A stretch of DNA of 64,000 nt from Pelagomonas calceolata (GCA_918797485.1 CAKKNE010000006.1:1860001-1924000), one strand, 5' to 3'. Numbered from the stretch's first letter, positions 11,215 through 21,465 are shown. Program-made: numbers and translations. The notes: a model not told the origin generated them from the sequence alone.

Positions 11215-11425
11215 ACGTCAATTTCTCTAGGGCCCCAGGAATCGTAATAGCGGTCTCGTCGGACCCCATACTACCCCACCGATAGTCAACCACGAGTATA
11301 TGGGTTCTACACCACGAGAAGGGTACTCTGGTGCTGCCCACGCTCGGGACGTGAACATCTTTATCTGGACCTCGCGTAAGTCCGTCGATCATAAAACAAA
11401 CGATCGCGGCAGGGTCCATGGTGAT
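11215..11425 (-). other. Unrecognised protein module inside the inverted-repeat element
   Basis: The minus strand is open through MDPAAIVCFMIDGLTRGPDK, then VPFSWCRTHILVVDYRWGSM and GSDETA. The same words recur in the degenerate plus-strand copy at 6955-7145 and partly at about 11655-11740 (AVVLFTIDRLARSP). Conservation of amino acids over diverged DNA argues for past coding function. I cannot name the family. Confidence 0.5.
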
Positions 11426-11772
11426 GGTACAAGGGCTGCTGGTCGCAGGTCCGGGTAGAAGCGCCGAATAATTGAGATCGTGGACTCGCAAGACAGACGA
11501 GGCGCGAGTTGGAAACGGGACCGGTCATCTAATGTGGTAGTCGCCCAGGCCGGTTATCTGGCCCGTCCCACAACTAAAGCGCCTGAAACGCAAATTTATT
11601 TCATAACTCGCGGGTCTGGGGCCTTTCTGGTGCTCCGTCTACGCACCGTCGTCCGCGGAGAACGGGCAAGTCGGTCGATTGTGAATAGAACAACGGCATT
11701 ATGGTCCATCTGGATAGTGGCGTCGCTCATACTCGCAGATTTGGGCTTGGTGCTCATATTCACAAGAACGCG

Positions 11773-11851
11773 AGGTCGCGAAGTTGCCGAATCGCGCGGC
11801 TCTAACGGGTCACCTAATATACGTCGACCTGTGCCCATCCGGCCTAAATGG
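11773..11851 (+). repeat. 79-bp repeat, copy B
   Basis: Matches 7204-7282 in the same orientation with a single visible mismatch (CACC against CATC). The adjoining protein-module copies at the two loci are in opposite orientations, so the loci differ by an inversion or by assembly from separate insertions. Confidence 0.85.
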
Positions 11852-12503
11852 ACTCTAACCCCAACAAACGGAAGGAAACGAACATAAACTCGGGAGTTGT
11901 CTAGTAGAACTCTTCTCCCGCCCTCCGAGCGCGGGCCGTCGGCTCCGGTTCCGTCGAACTTGTATGAAAACTGGACTGGAGTTGATATGATGTACTATTT
12001 GGGTAGTGGATGGCGGCGTCAATCGCTGGTGTACTTTGGAAACTCGTAAGACTCATCCGCGAATGTCGCGGGCGGTGCCTTCCGGGAGGCGCGAGGGTAT
12101 GTTCCCGGACCGCTACTCTCAAATATTTGGTCTCGGCGAACGACTAGGATGTATTCTGAATTTGGGTCATTCTTTTGACGCTATTGAGGCGTATCTTTGA
12201 ATTTGCTAGTATGTCGATTACGCTAGCTTCCAAATCCCGCTGGGTCCGGAGAAAGTGACAGCTATGCCTTACAGACATCCCCGGACCACTCCGGTCGCAA
12301 CGGCCGTTCAAATTCGACGGGCCGAAGAGGGGTCCCCCGGGGGGTTCACCGTAGGCGGGGGGGCGGGTACCATAGAGTGGGTGGGGGGGGGGGAGTCGGA
12401 GACCCCCCACTCAGGAGTCCTCCGAGCGGGAGTGGGTGGGGGGAGGGGGGGGCGAGACCCCCCTCCTCGTGTCCTCTACAAAATACCCCTCATGGCGCAT
12501 TTG

Positions 12504-13036
12504 ACTAGTAGTACTCAGAGCGGCTCGAACTTAATTCCTTCAAGTTAATGCAGCCGCACTGGCATCCTCAGACTGTCCACTGGCAACGCCGGCGCGGCAC
12601 CCGCATTAACTGATACCGGCGCGCAGGAACCCTGTCTAAAGTTTGCTCGTGCACTCTGCTGGCAGCTGTTTGCCGCAGAATCATCTCACGCGCGTCGTGC
12701 CCCGTGAACACTTCGATAGATCGCGAGCGTCTGGCCCACTTCAGTTCGCAAGTGGATTTCAGTTGTGTCCTAACTCGACGATCTCGCCAAAAAACGGCGT
12801 ATGTGAAGACCACTTGGCATAAAAAGCGGCGCGTGTGAATTGTACACCCTAGCTACCCTAGCTTTTGCCAAAGTTGCCTGTCAGGCAGCGCCAAAGATGC
12901 GTCATTCTCGTCGCAGTTTTCGCCCTTTGTTATCTAGCCCTTTGTTATCTAGCTCGAGAAATAGTTCTGTGCTGCTGGGAAAAATGGCCCTCGCCCAAAC
13001 CATCATGTCTAGGCGAATGGCCTCTGAGGATTCTTG
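12504..13036. other. Intergenic
   Basis: No gene supported. Contains two CACTGGCA octamers (12557, 12578) and a small tandem duplication of GCCCTTTGTTATCTA at about 12924-12953. The right part is the 3' flank of the beta-propeller gene. Confidence 0.4.
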
Positions 13037-15748
13037 TTAAATATGAATTTTTGGCAGCCCGTCATTGTGATGATTTTTGCACCATTCATTGGTTTTGCCT
13101 GCATGGATCTCAAACGGGTTGTAGATAGCAAGTTTTGTAGTTGGACCAGATGCATATGCAGCGTAGACAGCTAGGCATCGCTGGTTAATGGTGTAGATGA
13201 TATTGGTGCTTTGCCAATGGCGGTCTGTTCCATAAACATGTGTAAGTGTTGCACTGAGCCCGTTACTACCATTATGGAGGATGAAAGTGTTCATAGAGCC
13301 GTCATTATATATGACAAATAGATTAGCTGCCACTGCCGCTAGTCTAATGGTATTTATACTAGAGTTTTGATTTGGAATCCGCCGGGCCCGCCTTGAAACT
13401 ACACTAGGGGAATTGGATAAGCTAAGGGGCCAGAGAAGCAACCCGTCATCTCCATCTGCTAAAACAAGAATGATAGAATCTGGATTTGAGGAGGCCCTCA
13501 TGATGCAACATTCAGGGGCTCGACAACGAAGGCCACTTACATTTTTGCAGGCATCCCAATCTTGCTTCCAAAACCGGACTGTTGAATCTCTGCATGGGGC
13601 GACAACCATTTGGTCAAGCACGTATGTGGTAACGCATGGACCTCCACAGGACAGAAAGACATCTGGTGGTGCAGGTGCCTCGAGAAATTCTGGCTCTTTC
13701 CAAAGGACACATCCCCGGCCCAGAGTAGCCACCACAAGCAGTTCTGGGATGAGTGAGAGCGCAACAATAGTACTAGACAGAGGCAAGAGAGTCAAAAGCC
13801 TACCAAGTCTAAGGTTTTCTCTCCCCCTAACCTCGACATGTACCAGCGAAACAGCTTTTCCTGCAGAACAGACCACAAGTCGCGAGCAGACGGCAACATT
13901 CTGGACGCATGATTTTCCTTGAAGATATGAATCTGCACCAACGGATGCAGGACCATAGATAGAAAGTGATGTACAGGGTTCTTTCGAATTTTGGGGGCCT
14001 GGACTGAAAAAGCGGAGCTCACCTCCACTACCAGAGGATAGAAGGCATGGCCCACACCAAACGATGGCTTCGACAAGGCGAAATGCATCATTAATCTTAC
14101 ATTCTGATCGCCACGTGACGGAAAGACTTTCGACCACAACGATGGCTCCATCAGCAGATACAATTGCGATGCGATTATCATCATCAGGGTCACATACAAT
14201 ATCCACTATATTACGAGGTGACTGAAAAACCAAAATCGTAGCAGGAGGGTGCCTAGGACTGATCTCATTTGGCAGCGACAATTGATGTGAAGTCATGTCC
14301 CGCACAAACCGATGTCGGAGGACACTTGGCATCCGCGAATGTCCCTGTTGTGCGGCAAGATGCACACGTGCATTCATTGCATCAATATCGAGACGTTTCG
14401 CCGCGGTTAGCTCCAGAATGTTACCCTCCAAGAAGAGAAATGGGGCTGGCTCAGACGCCGTCTTCCACAGAACTTCACTGGGTGCGTTGTAGCAAATGAT
14501 TGTGTGTCGCATTTGACAATGCCTGAGCTGGTCTTTCTCAGTAGTGTACTGATCCTTTTAAACTCGGAGACTCGCGGGATACCACGTTTTGGTTCATGCT
14601 CCGGATTTACGGATGCGAACCTATAACCTATCCGATGCATTGAACATCATCTTAAAAAGAAGAAGACACATCATCGCCGGACCAAGTAAGTCTTAGCTCA
14701 AATCCTTTTGGATCATGGCGACAACGGCAGATTAAAGAAGAAATGCCCAGATCCGAGAGGAAATCTTCATAGATTTTGACTCTTTGCTCCTTGAACAATC
14801 CACCTTCTGCGAAGTGGCAAATGGGAGCAAAATCATCGCTGACCCATTCGCCATGCTGCTCCAGCAATGTCCCCTCGCTGGCGATACCACCATTGGAAAC
14901 TAAACTTCCATGTTGCTGCCACCAGCCCCCAGAACCTGCGGGGCGCATCTCGAACTTGCAATCACCTGCGACAAGCGGCTAATTCACATATTGAAAGCCT
15001 ATTACAAAGGTAGCACACAACGAAACGTCCAGTCCCATTCCTCTCTCAGCTGCAATTTGACGATATTTTCCGGCCACAAGCCTGTGCGATAGTAGTGATC
15101 ACAACGAGTCATGCAATGAGCTATGGCGAGCTAAGGACTAGTTTATCTACGCGCAAACAGACGATCACGATACCCGTCACACCACCTACCCCAGGCGTTT
15201 GCATCACCAGCGTGCCTTTTCTCGAGACTGCCGATGGCAGACAGAGCCCATTGATGGAGAGCCCCTGCTGCATCCACACAGAAGACAGTTGGTCCTAGGA
15301 TCTCCAACAATGATATCAACACAAACATGGATGTGAGCGGAAACGCACCGCAACTAACTTCAACGAAAGAATGCGCAAATATTTTTTCTGGCACTTTCAT
15401 CCGAACACCGCATAGAACAATAGCTGTGCATCCACACCGATTCGTGGCTTGATCCAAGTCTAGTGGGACCTCGCCCTCTACGCAAAAGGCTGGAAGCGAA
15501 GGGCATTCGGATCTTTGGCATATGTACCGCTTGTTTTCTCTGGTTTCAACTCGTACGCGGCTGATCAAGCATTGCGCAAAACATTTTGCTTCCTTGAACC
15601 CCAGGGCGAAGCCGTGTCCGAAGCGTAGACCCCACCCAGCCGCGGATATAGAGGATATTGAAATAGCCGCAGATCTTTGCTTCCCACATTTTCTGCTGCC
15701 AACATCTTCAGCGAAAAGTACCCTCTTGTTATTATTGTATTCTCCCAT
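13037..15748 (-). CDS. WD40-like beta-propeller protein, unidentified
   Basis: A four-exon minus-strand gene: 15748-15151, 15081-15019, 14965-14670 and about 14548-13037, giving roughly 820 residues. The first two junctions keep phase (introns 69 and 53 nt); the third acceptor is uncertain (14548 or 14554). The C-terminal half looks like a propeller: repeated short blades such as DSTVRFWKQDWDAC, ILVLADGDDGLLLWPLS and IAIVSADGAIVVVE. The N-terminal part also has blade-like strands (VFCVDAAGALHQWAL), and between them is a Trp-rich stretch (GGWWQQHG). I do not recognise an orthologue. No signal peptide is evident. Alternative starts near 15804 lie in another frame, so 15748 is the best first ATG that I can support. 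Confidence 0.65.
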
Positions 15749-16697
15749 ATGGGCGCGTGCGTCGTAGAGTCAGGCCGCAGAGACGTCAGATAAGTCACGG
15801 TCATGGAGGTCGTTTCAGTTCAAACGGCGAGGCCCCGGCAGGCTAACGGCATTTTCTTACACATGGACATTTTTTAGCACTCGCCGGCTTGGGGGTTGCA
15901 CTTTTTTGGAGGTCTTGAAAGTCCACTTAGTCTTACAGGTAGTACGAGCTCGTAGCGGGCACTGGCGTGGCCTTGTGGGGGAATCAATCAATCCTAGTGC
16001 CAGGCTCTTGACTTGGATGACCTGCCGCTCCATCGATGCCCGCCAGTGCCAGTGGCGACTCGGAGCACATAGGATGCAGAGTAAAGCCGAGGCTAAGATA
16101 GGTATTTGGCGTCGACGCTCGGGCCGCTAGAACCCAGCGTCTCTGGCTCAACAGCGTGCGGTCGCCCTGATTCCTACCAAAAATTGCTCTGAGTGCCACT
16201 TATTACTCTGAAGCCTCCAATTCTACTAGTAGTAGTGAGTACCGGCGACTTGATAAGACTCACTCAAGCTGATGGCAGTCGAACAGCCCGGGCCCGGGCC
16301 TGCGGACGGCACATCTGGGGTCATAGTCAGTCCCATTAGTTACTACACTAGTCGCCGCGGCCGCGACCGCGCCCACCGTGACGGCACGTGACTGGCCCAG
16401 CGGCGGCAGAGGCAAATATCATCCGGCCCGGCGCTTCACCAGCCGGGGGCGGCGGCCCCGGCCCTCAGAGGCTCAGGCTCAGGCTGCCAGCCTGAGTGAG
16501 CCGCCCCCCCATCCCCCACTCAGGCTGGCTACAGGTCACCGGAGACGTACGAGGGGGACTCCCCATAGAAAACTTACTCGGATCCCTCCGGCTCAGCGAC
16601 GTCTGCCGGCACGCTCCGAGGAAGCCCCTGCGCACCCCACTCAGGTTTGGATACGTATATGGATACGTTATGTACTAGACACAACGCCCAAGCAACC
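15749..16697. other. Intergenic with a G+C-rich hairpin
   Basis: No gene supported. Contains one TGCCAGTG octamer (16047), ACTAGTAG sites (about 16225) and a perfect inverted repeat at 16486-16529. NME7 starts at the right edge. Confidence 0.4.
16486..16529. repeat. Perfect 13-bp inverted repeat
   Basis: GCCAGCCTGAGTG (16486-16498) is followed after 18 bp by its exact reverse complement (16517-16529), with a C-rich loop. It lies about 170 bp before the NME7 start and could form a hairpin. Confidence 0.8.
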
Positions 16698-17789
16698 ATG
16701 AAAGCATGCAGCGCGTACGTTGAGTGGTATGATCCACAGCCAATGCTGGCCCGAGAGTACTTGCTGCGTGTGTACTTCGAAGAGGGTGAGGTGGAAATGT
16801 ATGATGTCAAGTCTCGACGAACATTCCTCAAGCTGTCCCCCTTACCTGCATCGATAAAAAAGGATGATCTGTACCCAGGAAACGAAATTGTTTTACATTC
16901 GCGGACCTTGAAGATAATTCGGTATGCAGATCTAGCCACGGAAAAAATTCTGACCAAAGCCCTGGAAAGGAGCACCTGCATTTTGACTCACAATTGTTTG
17001 AAGAATGGAGAGCTTGGCTCAGCAATAAGTGTTATAGAAGGAACTGGCCTAAAAATCATTAAGCTCAAGATGGTGGCGTTTACAGACATCGAAGCAAGTG
17101 AATGTTCTTCGCTATTACGTGAGGACTCTCAGATGGTGGCGCTATTGAGGTTGAGCAAATGCGTCGCAGTAACCGTGTTGGGTGTAGATGCACTTGATGC
17201 ACTAAAGCAAGTCTGCAATGAAATAAATGAGAGCTTAGGAAGAGACAGCGTGGATAATTTCGCAGTTGCCGCGCCAGACACCTCCGCAGCAACAAATTTA
17301 GACGAGTTTGCCTTTGGACATTCACGGCGTCTTTCACACTGGCCGACCACCCAGTACGGACCGCATAGCACTTGCTGCATCATACGTCCACATGCTCTAG
17401 TGAGCAATACACTCGGAGCAATTTTGTCGCATATAGAGGCACCTAAGATCTATGAGATTTCTGCCATGGCATTCTTTAGGCTCGACATCCCCTCTGCCTC
17501 AGAGTTCCTTGAAGTTTATGAGGGAGTCGTGCCTGGGTTCGGAGCTTCGGTCAAACAGCTCAGTTCAGGACCGTGCTGCGCACTTGAAGTGCGAGCTGTA
17601 GGCGCTGTCTCTAAATTCAGGGAAACCGCTGGTCCATGGGACGTCAATTTCGCCAGAGAGATTCAACCTAAAACAATTCGTGCCATCTTTGGTATAGATG
17701 GAGTGAAGAATGCCGTTCATTGCACTGACCTCGCTGAGGACAGTGAGCGTGAGCTCCGCTACTTATTTGATATGATGAATCCATGCTAA
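16698..17789 (+). CDS. NME7: NME7: DM10 domain plus two NDK domains
   Basis: Nucleoside diphosphate kinase 7, in other organisms a microtubule inner protein of cilia and a gamma-tubulin ring partner. The DM10 domain (about residues 5-88) reads YVEWYDPQPMLAREYLLRVY, GEVEMYDVKSRRTFLK and KKDDLYPGNEIVLHSRTLKI. The second NDK domain (about 225-355) holds STCCIIRPHALVSNTLG, PSASEFLEVYEGVVPGF, SGPCCALEVRA, KTIRAIFGIDGVKNAVHCTD with the catalytic His. The first NDK domain is worn: the ALIKPD block is CILTHNC and the NAAHGPDS block reads FAVAAPDT, so Lys and the active His are gone, and about 20 residues before it are missing. The 363-residue length fits the family (human about 376). An upstream in-frame ATG exists at 16647; 16698 fits the DM10 start better. 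Confidence 0.92.
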   Translation: MKACSAYVEWYDPQPMLAREYLLRVYFEEGEVEMYDVKSRRTFLKLSPLPASIKKDDLYPGNEIVLHSRTLKIIRYADLATEKILTKALERSTCILTHNCLKNGELGSAISVIEGTGLKIIKLKMVAFTDIEASECSSLLREDSQMVALLRLSKCVAVTVLGVDALDALKQVCNEINESLGRDSVDNFAVAAPDTSAATNLDEFAFGHSRRLSHWPTTQYGPHSTCCIIRPHALVSNTLGAILSHIEAPKIYEISAMAFFRLDIPSASEFLEVYEGVVPGFGASVKQLSSGPCCALEVRAVGAVSKFRETAGPWDVNFAREIQPKTIRAIFGIDGVKNAVHCTDLAEDSERELRYLFDMMNPC

Positions 17790-17885
17790 ATTAACGTCTT
17801 GAAAATACAGTGGCAATGGACATAAGTTTTGGGATTTTCGGAAAGTCCACCACCAAGTGGACCGTAGTTTCACCCCAGTTTGGTA
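17790..17885. other. Short 3' flank of NME7
   Basis: No feature seen except the left copy of an 8-bp target duplication, GTTTGGTA (17878-17885), belonging to the adjacent MITE. Confidence 0.6.
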
Positions 17886-18266
17886 CTAGGTTGCCATTAA
17901 CCTGTTAATTACCCGTTATTAACCTATAATTACCCCTCGGAGGGGATCCGGGGTTAATAACCCGCTCAATAACCCGACGGGTTTTCGACTAAACCCGTTT
18001 AGTGAGTTTAGCGAAAGACCCCTCCGGGCGAGCGGATGGGCGCAAGCAGCCCGTTGGGCTTTTGGATACGTACAGGTGCGCCAGGGCAAGTACCAAGTCA
18101 TGTGGCCCGGCGCGGCCCAGGCCCGCGCCAGTGGCCCGTGAGGCCCCCTCCCCTACCCCTCTATAAGATCCCGGGGTTAATAACCCATACTAACGGGTAA
18201 TTACCCGGGTTACTGACCCCGGGCCACGATTGGGGTTAATAACCCCTCGGGTAAATGCCAACCTAG
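17886..18266. mobile_element. hAT-like MITE, copy 1
   Basis: A 381-bp element with imperfect 13-bp terminal inverted repeats (CTAGGTTGCCATT left; the reverse complement of the right end reads CTAGGTTGGCATT). It is flanked by the 8-bp direct repeat GTTTGGTA (17878-17885 and 18267-18274), as expected of a hAT-type target duplication. The inside is full of GGGTTAATAACCC-like palindromes and has no coding capacity. A copy at 31594-31972 is almost identical, differing at about one inner base plus the left tip. Non-autonomous; no transposase is visible in this window. Confidence 0.8.
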
Positions 18267-18890
18267 GTTTGGTAGGGGGACCGGGCCCGGAATCCGGGGT
18301 TCAAAGTGTGCAGCAGAAATCCTCAGGCTGCGGAAAGGTTGGTGATGCATATGTTGCGGAGTGCCAGTGGGGGTCTTCTTCGTAGGCTGGCCGTGCGCGT
18401 AATTTGTGCGTGATAATTCAAGTTAACAAAATTAAATATGATAGGTATAGAGTGGGATATATAGAGCAGCCTAAGGGCCGGTGCCGAGTGCCGGTGCCAG
18501 TGCACTGCAACCCCACTAAGTAGTACCCGGGCGGCCGGGCCCCACTGGCACTGCGAAACGCAAGACCGGGCTGGAATTGTCCGCCAGGGAGCCGCGGCTA
18601 CCTTAAAATACACTAACTAGTTTTGGTTTGCGGTGTTTAATTACGCCGCGGCGCCGTAGCGTGTCACGGTGCCACTGCCAGTGTGGTCACGGTGAGTCTA
18701 AGTGTATAAGGAAGGGGATAGGACAAGGGGCCCGGGGGGTAGTATTTCGCCCTATTAATCGCACTCCTCCTTTTGATAAGGGTGAGCGCTTGCTTCTTGG
18801 GTGGGCTTATGGAAACATTGGGGTGAAAATAGTCCTCCATGTTGATTAAGTAGCCCAATACATAGCCGTCTGTCTTGTGTAAGTTGCATA
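18267..18890. other. Intergenic
   Basis: No gene supported. It carries four TGCCAGTG/CACTGGCA octamers within about 320 bp (18362, 18495, 18543, 18676), the densest cluster that I found. The right end is the 3' flank of RPL26. Confidence 0.5.
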
Positions 18891-19345
18891 TTAGTCAACT
18901 CCAGCGAGACTCGTGCCTTCGACGGAGCCAGTGTTCGACCGATCCTTCCGGTCGAGAATAGCCTTGCGATCCTTGTCAAGCTTGAGTTTAGTAATGATGC
19001 AGTTAGATGGCTGAAGACCAACATTCACTTGAGCACCATTAGCTTTATCACGCGTGATCCGCTCGACATTGATTACATACTTACCGCGGTAGCAGGCTGT
19101 GACTTTGCCCTCGCGATTCTTATAGATACCGCGGACGACCATCACTTCATCATCTTTGCGAACGGGGATGGATCGAACATTGTACTTTGCCTGGAGCTCC
19201 TTTGAGAGTGAGGTTGACATGATCTTGCGCCTACAGTTCGGGTGCTATTACATCATTCGTTGAACCTTTCTTACCGCGAAGAGGAATCTGCAGTGAAGTG
19301 CGCCTTCCGCGATTTCCGGCGGCTGCTTGCTCCAGTCTGCTTCAT
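18891..19345 (-). CDS. RPL26: 60S ribosomal protein L26 (uL24)
   Basis: Universal large-subunit ribosomal protein at the peptide-exit side. Two exons, 19345-19275 and 19230-18891, join through a 44-nt GTAAG...TAG intron to 136 residues (411 nt, in phase). The first exon gives [11 protein letters not shown], and the junction restores [20 protein letters not shown] followed by [13 protein letters not shown], the KOW-containing core, then [15 protein letters not shown] and the conserved [12 protein letters not shown]. The N-terminus is a few residues shorter than in animals (MKFNP is replaced by MKQTG). The C-terminal tail is also short. The intron near codon 24 sits in the basic tail. Confidence 0.96.
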
Positions 19346-19570
19346 CGTAACAGCGAATGATCGTCGCCAAGCTAACTGAGCAAGGGGGGGGGGTTCACGT
19401 ATGACATGAACTTCGCACCAATCAATTGCTTCAAGGGGAACTAGTATCTAACTAGCACATGGGCTGCCTCCTCTTGCGCTGCCGTGACGCGCGGCTTGGT
19501 GGAACAGCCTGGTTAAGGCCTTGGGCTAGGCAACGCCACATCATCATCATGCCCATCATGATGATTGCGG

Positions 19571-19640
19571 CACAGCCCTTTATTATCATACGGGATCTGT
19601 GCCTCAACGAAAACTTGCCGCCATTCGGCCGGCGTGCGTG
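19571..19640 (+). repeat. Dispersed repeat family, partial copy 1
   Basis: Shares the order CACAGCCC...ATCATACGG...CTGTGCCTCA...GCCGCCATTCGGCCGG with 20036-20110 and 30600-30670, at lower identity than those two have to each other. Confidence 0.6.
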
Positions 19641-19954
19641 CGGCGGCCAGTGGCTGTCACGGTGCACGCTCATCATGATCATGATTACCGTGACCGTGAC
19701 GCCAACTTTAAACTTGAAATGCCGGTACAATTCCGACTCAGGCTCGGAGTCCGAGTCAACCTGAACGTTGCATAGCGCTTGAACCCCCTATAAATGTGGA
19801 GGTCTCGGCGTAGTATTAGGATTCGCAGGGTACTGATTCCTCGCTCAGGCTTAATTAAGAATCATGGAGGATGGTCAACTAATTCTCTCAGGTCGGCCTA
19901 GACAGAAGCCGGAAATTCATGGTTCAATTTATACGTCTCAGGGGCGATTTGGGT

Positions 19955-20110
19955 TTGGGGTGGGTTTTATCTCGGACCATCGCACCGCGTCGCAGCTGCT
20001 TTCTCAGCACGAGGCTGCCCAGAATCCACCAAAATGCGCACAGCCCATTATTTTAGCATACGGAACCTGCGCCTCAGTAAAAAATTTCCCGCCATTCGGC
20101 CGGCGCGTGG
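19955..20110 (+). repeat. Dispersed repeat family, copy 2
   Basis: About 155 bp starting at GGGTTTTATCTCGGACCATC and ending near CCGCCATTCGGCCGG; matches 30525-30680 with small differences. No coding signal. Confidence 0.75.
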
Positions 20111-20310
20111 CTGTACGCGCATAAGTCCGCACTTTAAACTTGGGTTGACTTTGGCTTAAACTTGGGTTGACTTTGGCTGAGTCAAGTTTCGGGTTTTTAC
20201 TAATGTACCCCAATCAGACTTGAAACAACGAACACTATATACACTCTTTCCAAGTCCGCTTGGGGTACATTTGTAAAATTGCTGAAACAATCGCTGAAAT
20301 TTAACGGCTC

Positions 20311-20331
20311 TTAGGGTTAGGGTTAGGGTTG
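20311..20331 (+). repeat. Interstitial telomere-like tract
   Basis: Three perfect TTAGGG units (20311-20328), followed by broken GGTTAGGG and GGTTAGAG words up to about 20370. The unit equals the vertebrate and widespread protist telomere repeat, but three copies are not proof of telomere origin. Confidence 0.6.
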
Positions 20332-20835
20332 AATTAAGGCAGGTTAGGGTTGATATTAAGGCAGGTTAGAGGTCAAGTTTACTAGAAAAACTTGAGTTTT
20401 AGAGCCTAAGTCACGGGTTTTTACGCGGCCTAGTATGTTTTTTCCCACTAGCATTTGTCAAGTTTTTTGCAAAAAACTTGACAAGGGGTGAGTTAGGAAC
20501 ACAGGTCCTTACTGCAAGGACCTAGGGCTCAACTTGAAAGAGATTAAATTCCGGTGTTTTGGCTAGGCCGGGTCCTCGCCCTTCTTCGTCTGTTTTTCAA
20601 GTTGTAGTAGAATATCTTATGAATGGAGGTACTAGTGCTAGTAGTCCACCTAATTGGGGTATATTTTGGTGGAAGTGTCCAATGGCGCTTCGAATCTTGA
20701 CGCCTCGGGCGCTTATGTTGGTCCTTGGGTGCCATGTAAGATATGCGGCTCCTGGGAGATGTTGCAATCTAGTATTCAAACGGCTTCTGCTGTGATATAC
20801 TAGTATGTAAACTCATATCTCATTGCGGTCCGACA

Positions 20836-21381
20836 TCATGTTTGCAGGGTGGCATTCATGTCTGTTGGTTCCTCTACTGTGGGCTGATTAGGATTATTTT
20901 TCAAGATCCATTGCCCTAGCCAGCGAACCGCATCGAGGCCTACTGGCTTCTCTTTGCAGAGTTCGGAAAGGGCCTCGGAGAGAAAGTCAGACAAGGTGTC
21001 CCTACCGGCTTTTGTCCGACCAATGAATTGTCGCACACCATCTCCACTTGGCAGTACCTTAGGTTTGATGATACCTGTGATCGAAGACATCAAAACCAGT
21101 TTACCGCTCAGTTCTACGAGAGAGAGAGATTCCGCAAGCTTGGACAGGGCCTGTTGCGATCGGCTTAAGGCAGCATTATCCAACTCGCTTTCCGTGATGG
21201 GCATAAAATACTCGACTGACTCGGTTTGCCGATAAGCCTTTACCAAAAGGCCCGACGGAGAGGTATCGAACATTTGCAGTATGTATATGTCATTATCATC
21301 CAAAGCTCGTGCACAATTATAGATTGCCACCTTGCGTCCTGCCATCCTGCAACGCAGATCACGTATCTTGCGATATATCAA
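20836..21381 (-). CDS. DPY30-motif protein
   Basis: A single-exon minus-strand gene of 181 residues (169 if the second ATG at 21345 is used, which begins MAGRKVAIYNCARALDDND and is probably better). Near the C-terminus, ELCKEKPVGLDAVRWLGQWI followed by LKNNPNQP fits the DPY30 motif, a short helix-turn-helix dimerisation element that docks onto amphipathic helices in histone methyltransferase complexes and in ciliary radial spokes. The rest has no domain that I recognise. The neighbouring divergent gene is a microtubule-type EMAP protein, so a ciliary role is the more likely, by inference. Not NME5 or AK7, since no kinase motif is present. Confidence 0.7.
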   Translation of the reverse strand: MIYRKIRDLRCRMAGRKVAIYNCARALDDNDIYILQMFDTSPSGLLVKAYRQTESVEYFMPITESELDNAALSRSQQALSKLAESLSLVELSGKLVLMSSITGIIKPKVLPSGDGVRQFIGRTKAGRDTLSDFLSEALSELCKEKPVGLDAVRWLGQWILKNNPNQPTVEEPTDMNATLQT

Positions 21382-21465
21382 AAGTTACTTTCCAATATAC
21401 TGGATGGGATTGCCGTGGTAACGCTGATATATTGCGATGGGCGAACCGCAGCGAGCCAAAATACT
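21382..21465. promoter_or_regulatory. Probable shared promoter of a head-to-head gene pair
   Basis: Only about 85-120 bp separate the start codons of the DPY30-motif gene (minus) and the EF-hand/EMAP gene (plus). Promoter elements for both must lie here or overlap the first codons. I see no clear TATA box. Confidence 0.4.

Larger units (their letters stand above)
10563..12503. mobile_element. 1.94-kb element with 35-bp terminal inverted repeats and ACTA target duplication
   Basis: The left end (10563-10597) and the reverse complement of the right end (12469-12503) are identical over 35 bp, both starting CAAATGCGCCATGAGGGGTA. ACTA flanks the element directly on both sides (10559-10562 and 12504-12507), a likely 4-bp target-site duplication. 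Just inside both ends are long G/C runs. The interior has no complete transposase-like frame; minus-strand pieces carry one or two copies of an unrecognised module (11215-11425, about 11655-11740). The perfect ends suggest recent mobility, probably non-autonomous. A 4-bp duplication occurs in the Sola and Ginger groups among others, but nothing in the ends ties it to one of them. Related fragments lie at 6.2-7.3 kb. Confidence 0.75.
19346..20835. other. Intergenic, dispersed repeats and telomere-like tract
   Basis: No gene supported. Holds two copies of a dispersed repeat (about 19571-19640 and 19955-20110), a direct duplication of TAAACTTGGGTTGACTTTGGC (about 20134-20177), a (TTAGGG)3 tract near 20311, and an inverted pair around 20458-20483 (GTCAAGTTTTTTGC / GCAAAAAACTTGAC). 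Confidence 0.5.
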
